Shown: piece by piece, positions 1 to 9,783 of the stretch
Position numbering within the stretch: the first letter of the stretch is position 1
Layout of the letters: every line of letters begins with the position of its first letter
Assembly (NCBI GenBank): GCA_913061285.1
Contig: CAJXVR010000013.1
Coordinates: 1 to 48,205, forward strand
Length of the DNA stretch: 48,205 bases
Direction: 5' to 3'
Source of the DNA: an uncultured Verrucomicrobiota bacterium
GTDB taxonomy: Bacteria > Verrucomicrobiota > Verrucomicrobiia > Limisphaerales > AAA164-E04
The notes under the pieces: model-generated
Databases searched by the model: none
Seen by the model: the letters and a program-made list of their open reading frames with translations, nothing else
Told to the model about the DNA's origin: nothing
Program-made: the position numbers and the translations under genes

Positions 1-1
1 G

Positions 2-3000
2 GAATTCTTAGGGAATGCCTTATGGAAGGGAGACGAGGAAGATCTGTTCAAAGTCTATCCCCCGGGCTCTCCGCAACGGGCTGCCTTGGCGGGGCGAAGT
101 TTTGGGGTCGATTATTTCCCTCATGGTGGAATCGTGGCGGCCGGCAGCATCGCACTGCCTTCTCTGCTTGCGGATGCGCCTCCTGAAGCGCTGGGGGTCC
201 TATTCGGTGATGGCGATATCTTTGCGAAGTTGGAGGCGGCGGCCGAGGTGATTGATGACTACATCTTGAATGTGACACCTGCGGGGAGTATCGCTACCTA
301 TCTGCCGGCTCCGAATCCGCCGATCTTGACGGACGATGAAGGTGGTGCCTTAAGCTCTCAGGAGATGATGGAGGCTATCTTGTCAGTTGATCCCACTCAA
401 GTGGCTCTTGCACCACTTTATCCTGCTGAATTGATCTTTCTCGAAGGCACGTTAAACGGTCAGTTTCTTGGCGTCCCGATTGTGGAAGCCTCGGTTGAAG
501 GAAAGTTTGCGAATGCCCAGACAGGCGAACCTGGTGGCTTGGAAGCTATATCTCGTGTGCCCGATGGTTCGTGGCTCAGTCCATTTCTGGCGTCTGCTGA
601 GTTGGCGGTTCGATTCACTCAAGCTCCTCCAATGAGCATTGAGGACTTCTTTTTGACGGTGCGAGAGCGTATTCAGACGGCTCTCGATGCGGGGCGGGAT
701 CAGGATCCTGCCGAGCTAGCTGCGCTGGTAGAACAAGTCCGAGAAGATTTCATACTCGGAATGCCTCGGACGGCCATTACCGCTTCACTGGATCGTCTGC
801 GCGTGCCGACGCCTTTCTCGACCTGGTTTGTTCCGGGGCAAGCATCGGCGAGCTTTTCGGCCTTTTCCCCTTACTTCGATCCCGAACCTAGCGAGGAAGA
901 TCCCTTGGCAGAGGTGAAACGCAAGGGGGGGATTGCGGTAGAAGCCAGTGGCTCCTTTGGCGGATTCCTGAACATGCCCGAGCTAGTGCTCTCGATGACG
1001 CCTCCGACATTGAACGAGCTACCGTCCCTGCATGCGACCGGGAGGGTGGCTCCTTTCGAGTTTCCGCCTAGTGTCGCTCGTCCGTTGATTCGCCTGGAGT
1101 CGTTAACAGGGCAGGCATTTATCGATGGCGCTGCTGATTTCGGTTCGGATGGGGAAGTGAGTGTTTCCCTCAGTCCGATGGCAGTTTCATCGCCCGTGCT
1201 CACGTCTGTCACTCCGATGCGTCTGTACGGAGCAAGCCCTGAAGATCCGGTGATCCTTCGCTCCAGTGGCGAGTGGGCGGCGACGCTGGAAATGGGCGGT
1301 ACGATAGAACTGAAACTTCCTGACGGAACGCCTGCACTTCGTTTTGGAGATGGCGATGATGCCTTCCTCGCTCAGATGAATGGGACGGGATTCAATCAGG
1401 CTGCGATTCATCTCACCTTTGATCAGACACTCGTCGTTACGGCCTTCCCGGGAAATGGCTTGTTGGAACAGACCATCGCGTTGAGCCCTGGATTCGATCA
1501 GTCGTTAGAACTTTTTGTTAGCAGTGATGGAACCTTCTTCATGGAAGGCACAGTCGGTGAGGCTTTCGCTGCGCCTCTGGGCAACCTTCCTGTTTCGAAT
1601 CTGAGATCTGGGGCTCGCGTGCGAATTAGCAATACGGGATTAACGATCAATGGTGAGTTTGGTGGAGGGGCCCTGGACTTGGTGGGGATTCCCGAAGTGA
1701 CCGGTTCCTTGAACATTAGTTTGGCGAATGGAATCAGTTTTGAGGCGGATGCCTCGATTCCGCCCACATCCTTGCCGCTACGCTATGGGGTGTTCCAGGT
1801 CGATGCGATCGATGATGATGCGGGGATTCCCTTGGAGGTTTCTACCGATGGCTTCGTCGTCGGAGGCGCCACGCTCCGTGTGCCGGGTATCAGTACCGAT
1901 CTCCTTAGGCTCGAAGCCTTGCAGTTGAATGCGAATGGGGATTTCGCGGGCAGCGCTCGTAATGGCAACTTCTCGATTCCCGATTTCTTCACCCTATCCG
2001 CAGGAAATATCTCGTTTGTCAAAGAAGGCGAAGAAGTCTCACTTTCCTTCTTGTCTCCGAGGCTAACCCTCTTGCCGAACTCGCCGATGCAAACGACCAT
2101 GTTAGCACCGGTGGATCGGATCGAAATTCAGTCCAACGGGCGGATGTATGTCGATACCGAGACGCGGACCATTCCACTACCGGGAGGGGGCACCGCATCG
2201 GGACGACTCGAGTTTGGCTATGAACCGGACGGAGCGCTGCCGCTGCCCGAGGTGGACGTGCGAGTGGTTGATTTTGGAGGCGTCGAATTAGGGCAAAATG
2301 CCGTTCAAACAGTTCGCCTGACAAACATCGGGGGGGCAACATTGGTTGGCTCCAGCGTGGTCGAAGAGGGGGTTCCGGTTTTCCAAGTGTCGCCGCCTCT
2401 TTACGTGTTGGAACCGGGTGAGGCCATTGACCTTCAGGTGTATTTCTTTCCTCGCTCATCTGGGACCGTGAATGGGGTCTTAAATCTACCGAGTACTCGC
2501 TTCGAAGATCTCAGGCTGGTCCTGACCGGGAGCGGGATCTCGCGCCCCATCTTCCACTCGAGCGTGACTGAGACAATGAGTTTTGGGGATCAGCCCGTTG
2601 GCGGTGGAACGAATCGGCAGCTGCTCGTCAGTAATATTGGCACAGAGATCTTACAGGTGACTGACACGCAGCTGGAGGGGCCGGTTACCGTTTCACCGTC
2701 TTCGTTCATGCTGGAACCTGGAGACTCGCAGCGCTTGTTCTTAAGCTTCCGACCGACCAGCGAAGTCGCTTATGAATCGACACTCACGTGGTATACCAAC
2801 GAATCAGATGAAACGCGCACCCTTGAACTCGCAGGAGTCGGGACGCAATTCCGTTGGTATGAGCAGCGGGATGGGAGCCAGATTGTTCGTGATATCTACA
2901 TGGTGGATGAGAATTTGGGATGGGCTGCGGGCGATCAAGGTCTCTTGCTTCGGACCACGAACGGTGGTCGAGCGTGGTCGTCAATGCGCTCTCCGACGTT

Positions 3001-6000
3001 TAGCACCCTAAATGCCGTCGCTTTCACGAGTGATGGGGGAACAGGGTGGATTGCTGCGAACGGAGGCTTGGTTTACAAGACAGAGGATGGGGGATTGAGC
3101 TGGCAAGCCGTCACCCACGAGTTTGTGCAGGATCCGATTTATTCTTGGAAAGATCTAGCCGTCTATGGCGATCGCGAGAGAGTTATTCTTGTGGGAGAGA
3201 ACTCAAGTAACGGCCGAGCGGCCCTTACCTGGCAGAACACCAACACCAGCTATCGAACCCTCGATGTCGACGGAGGACCTAGCCTTTATGGAGTTTCGGC
3301 TCAGGGAAGAATCATCGCTGCCGTAGGATCGGATGGATTGCTCGTCTATACCTTGAATACGATTCGATGGAACGAGGAGTCTATTGAAGGTGCCAATACG
3401 ATGACGCTTCAAGGCGTCACCGTTGATGAGGAGGGGGCTGCCGTCGTTGTGGGCGCAAACCAAATCTTCCACACCTCGGAGTTGGGCGAGTTTTGGACCC
3501 AAGTGGAGGATCCGGGAACCTCTCAGTTGCTCTACGATGTCGATCGTTCTGGAAATCTGGTTTGGGCGAGTGGCGAGAGTGGCGTTGTGATTCGTAGTGA
3601 GGATGGTGGGCTTAGCTGGACGCCAGAGTCCGTCAACACAGGCTCGAGTATGTATGCGATTGCCGTGAAAGGTTCGGCGGTTTGGAGTGGGGGGCGTCGG
3701 GGTGAAATCCATCATCGACCGGATAGTTTTCCCACTCATCCGCTCTTAGTTGCCAGTTCGGATCGCGTAGACTTTGGGGTGAGAGCCCCTGGGCGGGCCG
3801 TGGCCCAGACCCTGCTCTTGCGAAACGTGGGCCCTGATGTGCTGACGTTTTCAAGTCCTTCGATTGTCAGTGATTCTGAGTTTAGTATTCAGGGAGCGGA
3901 TATAACGGAGCTCGCTTCGGGGCAAACTGCTCGTGTGCGGGTTGTGTTCTCGCCTGGCGAACCTGGTGTGCGGACGGGACAGATTGAGTTGCAACCAGTG
4001 GGAGATTCGATCGAGTCGTTCACGATAGCACTTGTCGGCGAAAGTGCCGGGACGTCGTGGGGGCCTATGATCTCTCCGACTAGTGATCAGTTCTGGGATA
4101 TTCAGTTCGTCTCAGACAAGCGCGCGTATGCCATGACTGAGGATGAAGTCTATCGGACAAGCGACGCTGGGGAGAACTGGGTGGCACTCAACGCCAATCC
4201 TCCTGGGCCCTTGGGGCGGTTGTATTTTGTGAATGAACGTCTTGGCTTTGTCGTTGGAGGAACCAGTGGAAGTCGGAGCTTTGGGCTGACAGAACAAGGT
4301 CAGAGCACGATTCTTAAGACGACGAATGGCGGTGACACGTGGCAGGTGTTGACGACGGGTGTGAAGCATCGGATCACTGACATCTTGGTGCCGAATCCGA
4401 ACGATGAGGATCGCATATACGCGATGACTGAAATGTACACCTCGGGCAACAGTAATCGATTTGCTGTCATTCTCCGGTCGATCGACGGAGGGGCGAGCTG
4501 GACGACATTGGGAGTGCCTAACAGCGTCTTTCTTGGGGGGCAAGCCCTCTATGTCACGCCGGACGAGGGGACTCTCTTTGTAGCAGGGGGGAATGTGCTC
4601 TATCGGTCCACCAATGGGGGAGACGCTTGGACTGAAGTCATTAGCTTCCGGGGCACGCAGTTGATCTACGACATTGAGTTTATTGATGCCGATCATGGTT
4701 GGTTGGTTGGAGAAAGTGGTTTGTTTCGAAGGACGGAGACAGGGGGGGCGAGCTCGATCTCTTGGCTAGCGGCTACCAGACTTCAAGCCGGCACGCTACG
4801 GCGAGTTCATTTCACCGACGAAAATGTTGGGTGGATGGCCGGCGAAGGATCGGGATTGAACAACGCGGAACCCTCTCTCTTCCGTTCTCTGGATGGCGGC
4901 AGAACTTGGGATAACACCTTAATCGATGGATCATTTACGGTCCGTTCCGTATCCGGGCTTTCTGCTGAAGAGGCTTATGCCTGCGGTAGCGATGGCGTGA
5001 TCATGAAGTTCGCGCCGACAGAGTCTGTCTTGTTTGGTTTGGTGGTCGCCAGCGAGGTTATCGACTTTGGTGAGGTGTCTCGTGGAGAAGAAGTGGAGCG
5101 GACTCTCGAATATGTCAATGTGGGCAATGAGACCGTTCGCATCCAAGGACTGCAGTTCGCGACCGAGGGAAGTGGAGGAGTGTTTGACTACGACGGCGTT
5201 GTGCCATCGCAATTGGAGCCAGGAGAATCCTTTAGCGTCTCGGTGCGTTTTGCAGGGCGTCGGCCAGGCGTTTACGATGGCGAATTCCGCTTGGCCAATG
5301 ACGGATTGAATGCCTTGGTGTCGACGGATGTGTCGGCCGTCGCAATGGTCGAGGATGAGGTTTTGATGTTGGACACATTCCCCACGGGCTTGTCTTTGCT
5401 GATCAATGGAGAATCTCGGACGACACCTATTGCCATCACGATTCGCCCGGGAAGTCTCGAGGATGGCGTGGTTCAACCCGGAGATGAGCTCGCGATCGAG
5501 GCGCCAGAGAGTTTTGAGGAAGGCGTCCTTGGCTACAACTTTACCGGATGGAAGCCTCGAGCAGAGCGGAGCTTTAGTCTGGAAGTGCCGCTCGAATCGG
5601 TGAGCTATACTGCGCACTACGACACGCAGATTGAGCCGACATTGCCGCTCATCAAAGCGCTTCCCGCGAACAGGCGTCAAGCGGCATTGAGACCTGCCGC
5701 TGTATTGGCTCCTGTCTTCATCTCCGAGTTCATTCCAACGGTGGATGCGCCTCCGGGGCCTTGGGTCCGCTTGTCGGGACCCGCGCTGGGTGAAGCAGCG
5801 ACGATCGCCTTTCCAGGATTGGGGGCGTTTCCCTTGAATGTCTCCGCATACTTGTCTTCGGCTGGATTTGACATGAGCTTGCAATCCAAACCGCTACAGA
5901 TTCCAGCCGATGCGTCGGCTGGACAGGAATGGCTCGCGATCAACCCGGGGTCGGTTGACTTAAGCTATGAGCGGGGTGGCCTGTTCCGTTTGTTCGCGGC

Positions 6001-7099
6001 CTCTGGTTCAGTGAGCGTGCTGGGAGCTCCATCGCCGGGAACGAGTCACGTCACGTTTGGGTTCGATCCTACCAAGGTGGGCTACTTGGCTTCCCTGACC
6101 CTCGACTCCGATACGCCGATCCTCCAGGGCCTGTGCGAATTTGGGGCGGGTAGTCGATTGACGGTGGATGCGCGGTCGGGGCTTGAGTTAGCGTTTGATG
6201 GTCGACTACGTTTATTCAATCAACCCGACGGAAATTGGGTCTACAATCGGGATTATCAATTTAAGACTGGTTTTCAAGACTTCGAAATCGAAGTGAATGA
6301 TCTCTTGGCGAATAGTCCAATCTGGTCGGAAGGCCCCTTGTCGCTCTCGGCTGGAACATCGAGTCCTCGCTTGTTCATTCGACGGAATGGGAATAGCTAC
6401 GAAGCGGGCCTTGCTAATGTTCGTCTAGGTGTGTTTGGAAATAATCTGACAATCAACGAGGCGGTATCAAACAGCAGCGGGCTGGTTGAAATGGAGATCG
6501 ATGAGATCGACATAGATTTCAATGAATTGATTCGTTTCACGACGACGTCTGAATCGAGCATGGAATGGAATATCATTACCGGTGCTTACGCTTTGCGATT
6601 GTCGAAAGGAAATTTGGGTATTGTTGGAAATAACCATTGGCCAAGTGCTGGAGTCGAACTGCCTGCCTTTTCCATCGAACAGGAATCCTTCGTAAAAACA
6701 TTCCCATTCGATGCCTTCAACTTTGCCGGTCTGAATCTTCCAGGAGGTTCGCAGACAGATGCCGAAAATGGCGATCGCTACTTCCGTTTAACGGCGAATG
6801 GCGGATCGGTTGGGTTTGCTGCTAGGACGGAAGTGAGCACGGCCATCGCAGATTTTGCGGTCGAGCTGAATGCGAATGCGGTGTCATTGTCGGGTTCAGC
6901 CATTGGAAAGATCGAGGTGGATCCGATTTTTCCCTTTATCAGGGAAGAAATCGAAATTGCCGGCGCGGAACTTTCCTATCGTTCGTGGGACGGTGATTAT
7001 CCGTTTCGTGGGACGGTCACCTTTGGCGCCTTGGACCTTTTCGCCCGTTGGGGGCCGACAGTGGCAGAGGTGTGCTACAGAGGGATCTGCGTTGATTAA
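2..7099 (+). CDS. Giant secreted multidomain protein (ASH / Asp-box repeats), 5' end missing
   Basis: The reading frame is open from base 2 with no start codon or signal peptide visible, so the N-terminus lies outside the window; an internal TTG at 86 is not the true start. About 2,365 codons remain. In order I see a long unassigned beta-rich region (to about 2250); two ASH/choice-of-anchor-D type Ig-like domains (about 2260-2540 and 2560-2845, with DFG/SFG starts and LEPG motifs); a beta-propeller-like stretch with eight Asp-box motifs of the S/T-x-D/N-G-G-x-x-W type (2951-3620 and 4153-4910) interrupted by a third ASH domain (3755-4050); a fourth ASH domain (5045-5340); a bacterial-repeat module with a Phe-x-Gly-Trp motif (about 5370-5630); and an unassigned tail. 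Asp-box propellers resemble YCF48/sialidase/sortilin folds. No catalytic residues are identifiable. The likely role is structural or adhesive at the cell surface. Stop TAA at 7097-7099. Confidence 0.85.
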   Translation, partial: EFLGNALWKGDEEDLFKVYPPGSPQRAALAGRSFGVDYFPHGGIVAAGSIALPSLLADAPPEALGVLFGDGDIFAKLEAAAEVIDDYILNVTPAGSIATYLPAPNPPILTDDEGGALSSQEMMEAILSVDPTQVALAPLYPAELIFLEGTLNGQFLGVPIVEASVEGKFANAQTGEPGGLEAISRVPDGSWLSPFLASAELAVRFTQAPPMSIEDFFLTVRERIQTALDAGRDQDPAELAALVEQVREDFILGMPRTAITASLDRLRVPTPFSTWFVPGQASASFSAFSPYFDPEPSEEDPLAEVKRKGGIAVEASGSFGGFLNMPELVLSMTPPTLNELPSLHATGRVAPFEFPPSVARPLIRLESLTGQAFIDGAADFGSDGEVSVSLSPMAVSSPVLTSVTPMRLYGASPEDPVILRSSGEWAATLEMGGTIELKLPDGTPALRFGDGDDAFLAQMNGTGFNQAAIHLTFDQTLVVTAFPGNGLLEQTIALSPGFDQSLELFVSSDGTFFMEGTVGEAFAAPLGNLPVSNLRSGARVRISNTGLTINGEFGGGALDLVGIPEVTGSLNISLANGISFEADASIPPTSLPLRYGVFQVDAIDDDAGIPLEVSTDGFVVGGATLRVPGISTDLLRLEALQLNANGDFAGSARNGNFSIPDFFTLSAGNISFVKEGEEVSLSFLSPRLTLLPNSPMQTTMLAPVDRIEIQSNGRMYVDTETRTIPLPGGGTASGRLEFGYEPDGALPLPEVDVRVVDFGGVELGQNAVQTVRLTNIGGATLVGSSVVEEGVPVFQVSPPLYVLEPGEAIDLQVYFFPRSSGTVNGVLNLPSTRFEDLRLVLTGSGISRPIFHSSVTETMSFGDQPVGGGTNRQLLVSNIGTEILQVTDTQLEGPVTVSPSSFMLEPGDSQRLFLSFRPTSEVAYESTLTWYTNESDETRTLELAGVGTQFRWYEQRDGSQIVRDIYMVDENLGWAAGDQGLLLRTTNGGRAWSSMRSPTFSTLNAVAFTSDGGTGWIAANGGLVYKTEDGGLSWQAVTHEFVQDPIYSWKDLAVYGDRERVILVGENSSNGRAALTWQNTNTSYRTLDVDGGPSLYGVSAQGRIIAAVGSDGLLVYTLNTIRWNEESIEGANTMTLQGVTVDEEGAAVVVGANQIFHTSELGEFWTQVEDPGTSQLLYDVDRSGNLVWASGESGVVIRSEDGGLSWTPESVNTGSSMYAIAVKGSAVWSGGRRGEIHHRPDSFPTHPLLVASSDRVDFGVRAPGRAVAQTLLLRNVGPDVLTFSSPSIVSDSEFSIQGADITELASGQTARVRVVFSPGEPGVRTGQIELQPVGDSIESFTIALVGESAGTSWGPMISPTSDQFWDIQFVSDKRAYAMTEDEVYRTSDAGENWVALNANPPGPLGRLYFVNERLGFVVGGTSGSRSFGLTEQGQSTILKTTNGGDTWQVLTTGVKHRITDILVPNPNDEDRIYAMTEMYTSGNSNRFAVILRSIDGGASWTTLGVPNSVFLGGQALYVTPDEGTLFVAGGNVLYRSTNGGDAWTEVISFRGTQLIYDIEFIDADHGWLVGESGLFRRTETGGASSISWLAATRLQAGTLRRVHFTDENVGWMAGEGSGLNNAEPSLFRSLDGGRTWDNTLIDGSFTVRSVSGLSAEEAYACGSDGVIMKFAPTESVLFGLVVASEVIDFGEVSRGEEVERTLEYVNVGNETVRIQGLQFATEGSGGVFDYDGVVPSQLEPGESFSVSVRFAGRRPGVYDGEFRLANDGLNALVSTDVSAVAMVEDEVLMLDTFPTGLSLLINGESRTTPIAITIRPGSLEDGVVQPGDELAIEAPESFEEGVLGYNFTGWKPRAERSFSLEVPLESVSYTAHYDTQIEPTLPLIKALPANRRQAALRPAAVLAPVFISEFIPTVDAPPGPWVRLSGPALGEAATIAFPGLGAFPLNVSAYLSSAGFDMSLQSKPLQIPADASAGQEWLAINPGSVDLSYERGGLFRLFAASGSVSVLGAPSPGTSHVTFGFDPTKVGYLASLTLDSDTPILQGLCEFGAGSRLTVDARSGLELAFDGRLRLFNQPDGNWVYNRDYQFKTGFQDFEIEVNDLLANSPIWSEGPLSLSAGTSSPRLFIRRNGNSYEAGLANVRLGVFGNNLTINEAVSNSSGLVEMEIDEIDIDFNELIRFTTTSESSMEWNIITGAYALRLSKGNLGIVGNNHWPSAGVELPAFSIEQESFVKTFPFDAFNFAGLNLPGGSQTDAENGDRYFRLTANGGSVGFAARTEVSTAIADFAVELNANAVSLSGSAIGKIEVDPIFPFIREEIEIAGAELSYRSWDGDYPFRGTVTFGALDLFARWGPTVAEVCYRGICVD

Positions 7100-7897
7100 G
7101 GCTGGGTATCGGGGCTTAGTTCTTGAAAAACGCGATGCGATTTATCCGATGCCTAGTGGTTTTTTGGCAACCAATCGTGAGTGAATGTGCCAACGTGCCA
7201 AACGAACTATCAATCCCCGTGACAAGCGTCTTGAACTCAGACCGGTTCAATGACGGTGTGGCGTTCTTTTCAACGGAACACTTTAGGACACGGGCTACCC
7301 ACATTCAGTGCGCTTCTTCGTCAACCGAGAGAGTCCTTGATTGGAGTGGCGAACGCTCGTTTGAAACGAGTTAGAAGTGAAGCTTGATCGGCTATGTGAA
7401 TTAAGTTCTCTACTTAGGGCGTTGATTGCCGGGATAGGGCTGCGAGGAGGGAAGGGCGTTTAAGTGTTCAGTGAGACGGGGGAACCTTTCCAGGTAATAA
7501 ACCTAAACGACCGGACCGCCCAGACTTGATTCTCAATTGAGTAACAATTCTACTTGGGAGATCGCTATATGGAGATCGGCAGCTCGAAATCGTCCAATGC
7601 AGAGGGTCCATAGCCGGGAGACTAACCAATCTTCCATCTTCAAACCTTTGGCATTGCTGGGGCTAGAGCTTGGCCTGTAAAATTAGCCCATGACTTGCGA
7701 TCCGCTATCCTATATCTGCTCGGTATGATCCAGGAGCGGCTAACGTGCTGGCATGCCGGAAGAGGCTTCCGCCTAGCCAACGTACACGGCCGGGCGTTCC
7801 CAACATGCTGGGCTAAACAGAAAAAGGCACCATTCGTGTTCACTACCGAATGGCCCGATTTGGAATAACAGATTCAGGAAGCAGAAGGAACGCTCAG
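7100..7897. other. Intergenic stretch without a convincing gene
   Basis: The roughly 800 bp between the giant protein and the first sulfatase hold only short ORFs with no recognisable motif. The one structured element is a perfect 6-3-6 inverted repeat at 7757-7771 (CGGAAG / CTTCCG) with no following T-run, so it is not a typical terminator. Around it, similar short words (AACGTGCTGGC at about 7743 and AACATGCTGGGC at about 7802) occur as an imperfect direct repeat. I cannot assign a function. Confidence 0.5.
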
Positions 7898-9679
7898 ATG
7901 CACATTATTGGAACTCTATTTTTTGCCATTCTACTTGCCCTGCCTCTGCATGCAAAGCCAGTGAATATTGTCTGGATTGTTATTGAGGACGCGTCTCCCC
8001 ATATCGGCTGCTACGGGGAAACGGTCATTAAGACGCCGAATATGGATCAGATGGCAAAGGATGGCGTTCGTTGCCACCATGCGTTCGTCACCAGTCCTGT
8101 GTGTTCACCCAGTCGGTCTGCGATGGTCAGCGGGATGTATCCGATGACGCTCGGCGCGCACAACCACCGGAGTCAAACGACCAAGGGAAAAGGGAGGGGA
8201 GCGCCTGCTTATCACGATAGTTATCGCCTGCCGGTGAAGCTGATTCCTGAATTATTTCGCGATGCCGGTTACTTCGTGACCAACATGGGGAAGACTGACT
8301 ACAATTTTGTTGCGCCGGACGGGCTTTACGATGGCTCCGAGTGGAAGAAAGCGAATGTCGACGTGCCGATCTTTGCCCAGTTTCAGCTTTCCGGTGGAAA
8401 GAATCGTAGTGCCCCTGTCCGAGCCAATCCGGCAGCGTTAAAACTCCCGCCCTATTATCCCGACCACGCCGTGATTCGTCAGGACTGGGCGAATTACTTG
8501 AACTCGTGGGTGCAGACGGATAGAGAGGTCGGGAAAATACTAGCTGAGTTAGATGCCGCGGGGCGCCTCGATTCGAGCGCGGTGTTTCTATGGGCTGATC
8601 ATGGTATCAGCCATTTGCGCGGCAAACAGTTCTTGTATGAGGAAGGCGTACGCGTGCCTTTGATTGTCCGTCTTCCGGGCAGACAGTATGCTGGCGAGGT
8701 GCGAGACGACCTTGTTGAACACATTGATATTGCGGCGACGTCGCTAGCTCTGGCTGGTATCGAAACTCCGGACTATGTTCAAGGCCATGACTTTCTGGCT
8801 ATGGACCATGTGCCGCTCGATCACGTGTTCATGGGGCGTGACCGCTGTGACGAGACGGTTGATATTATCCGCGGTGTTCGTGATGAGCGATACAAGTACA
8901 TCCGCAACTTCATGTCGCACGTTCCCCACGCGCAACCGAGTCAGTACAAAGACTTAAAGGATATCGTACAGACGATTCGCAAACTGCACGCGGAAGGTGA
9001 ACTGAACGAATTGCAGTCGCGGCCGTTTGCCTCCCGTCGTCCTCCAGAGGAGCTTTATGATCTCGATCTGGATCCGCACGAAACGATGAACTTGGCCACC
9101 AAACCAGACCATCACAGACGATTGGTGGCCATGCGCGAACTCACCTACGGTCGGATTCTGAAAGAACGGGACATGGGACTCGTTCCGGAACCCATTCTCG
9201 AAGATCTCGGACGGGAAGCTGGGACGAAATACGAGGCCTTCCTCGGGACGGATCATAGTGGGCAGACGAAGCACCTGATCGACGTCATCACATCGGGCGA
9301 AGCGAATGATGCGAAGTCTCTACTGGCATTTGCTGGCTCCGCCGATGCTTCTGTGCGCTACTGGGCGGCCGTGTGGCTTGGTGTGAACAAAACGAAGAAC
9401 GCGAAGGCGGCATTGGTGAAGCTTGCCGCCGACGAATCTCCGACTGTCCGGGTGGCGGCGGCACAGGCTATGGTCAGACTTGGGGACGTCGAACAGATCA
9501 AGTTGTTGATTCATCATATTGATGATCCGAACTATCTTGTGGGTATGTATGCTCTGCGGGCGATCGAGGAGCTCGGAGATGCGGGCAAAGGCTACAAGCT
9601 TGAGATTGCGGCTGCGCAGAATTCTCCCTATGAATTCTCACGTCGTATCGCGAGGCGATTGACCAATAAGTGGAACTAG
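7898..9679 (+). CDS. Exported formylglycine sulfatase with C-terminal HEAT-like repeats
   Basis: A 593-residue sulfatase of the alkaline-phosphatase superfamily. The ATG at 7898 is preferred over the upstream ATG at 7850 because it begins a clean signal peptide (MHIIGTLFFAILLALPLHA) and has an AAGGA-type ribosome site about 9 bases upstream. The formylglycine motif C-S-P-S-R places the modified Cys at residue 69, followed by SGMYP. The N-terminal metal site is E-D-A-S rather than the commoner D-D-L-G, and W-A-D-H-G near the middle is the second metal site. The last 110 or so residues form HEAT-like repeats (VRYWAAVWLG, VRVAAAQAMVRLG), a tail known from PVC-group sulfatases. It should hydrolyse sulfate esters on a carbohydrate in the periplasm or outside the cell; the substrate cannot be read from sequence. 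The next gene, 104 bp downstream, is a second sulfatase. No formylglycine-generating enzyme gene is in the window. Confidence 0.9.
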   Translation: MHIIGTLFFAILLALPLHAKPVNIVWIVIEDASPHIGCYGETVIKTPNMDQMAKDGVRCHHAFVTSPVCSPSRSAMVSGMYPMTLGAHNHRSQTTKGKGRGAPAYHDSYRLPVKLIPELFRDAGYFVTNMGKTDYNFVAPDGLYDGSEWKKANVDVPIFAQFQLSGGKNRSAPVRANPAALKLPPYYPDHAVIRQDWANYLNSWVQTDREVGKILAELDAAGRLDSSAVFLWADHGISHLRGKQFLYEEGVRVPLIVRLPGRQYAGEVRDDLVEHIDIAATSLALAGIETPDYVQGHDFLAMDHVPLDHVFMGRDRCDETVDIIRGVRDERYKYIRNFMSHVPHAQPSQYKDLKDIVQTIRKLHAEGELNELQSRPFASRRPPEELYDLDLDPHETMNLATKPDHHRRLVAMRELTYGRILKERDMGLVPEPILEDLGREAGTKYEAFLGTDHSGQTKHLIDVITSGEANDAKSLLAFAGSADASVRYWAAVWLGVNKTKNAKAALVKLAADESPTVRVAAAQAMVRLGDVEQIKLLIHHIDDPNYLVGMYALRAIEELGDAGKGYKLEIAAAQNSPYEFSRRIARRLTNKWN

Positions 9680-9783
9680 AGATGGAAAAGATGACGGTGC
9701 AATATTTGTCTATCCCGTCTTCAACCACGAAGGATGCTTTGAGCAGTTCGACAGTCCAGGCAGAAACAATCTTGGATAAATAA

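Noticed and set aside
4931-5884. A 317-codon open frame on the minus strand inside the giant protein gene
   Set aside because: It lies wholly opposite the strongly coherent plus-strand coding region, has no recognisable motif and its composition is that of an antisense shadow.
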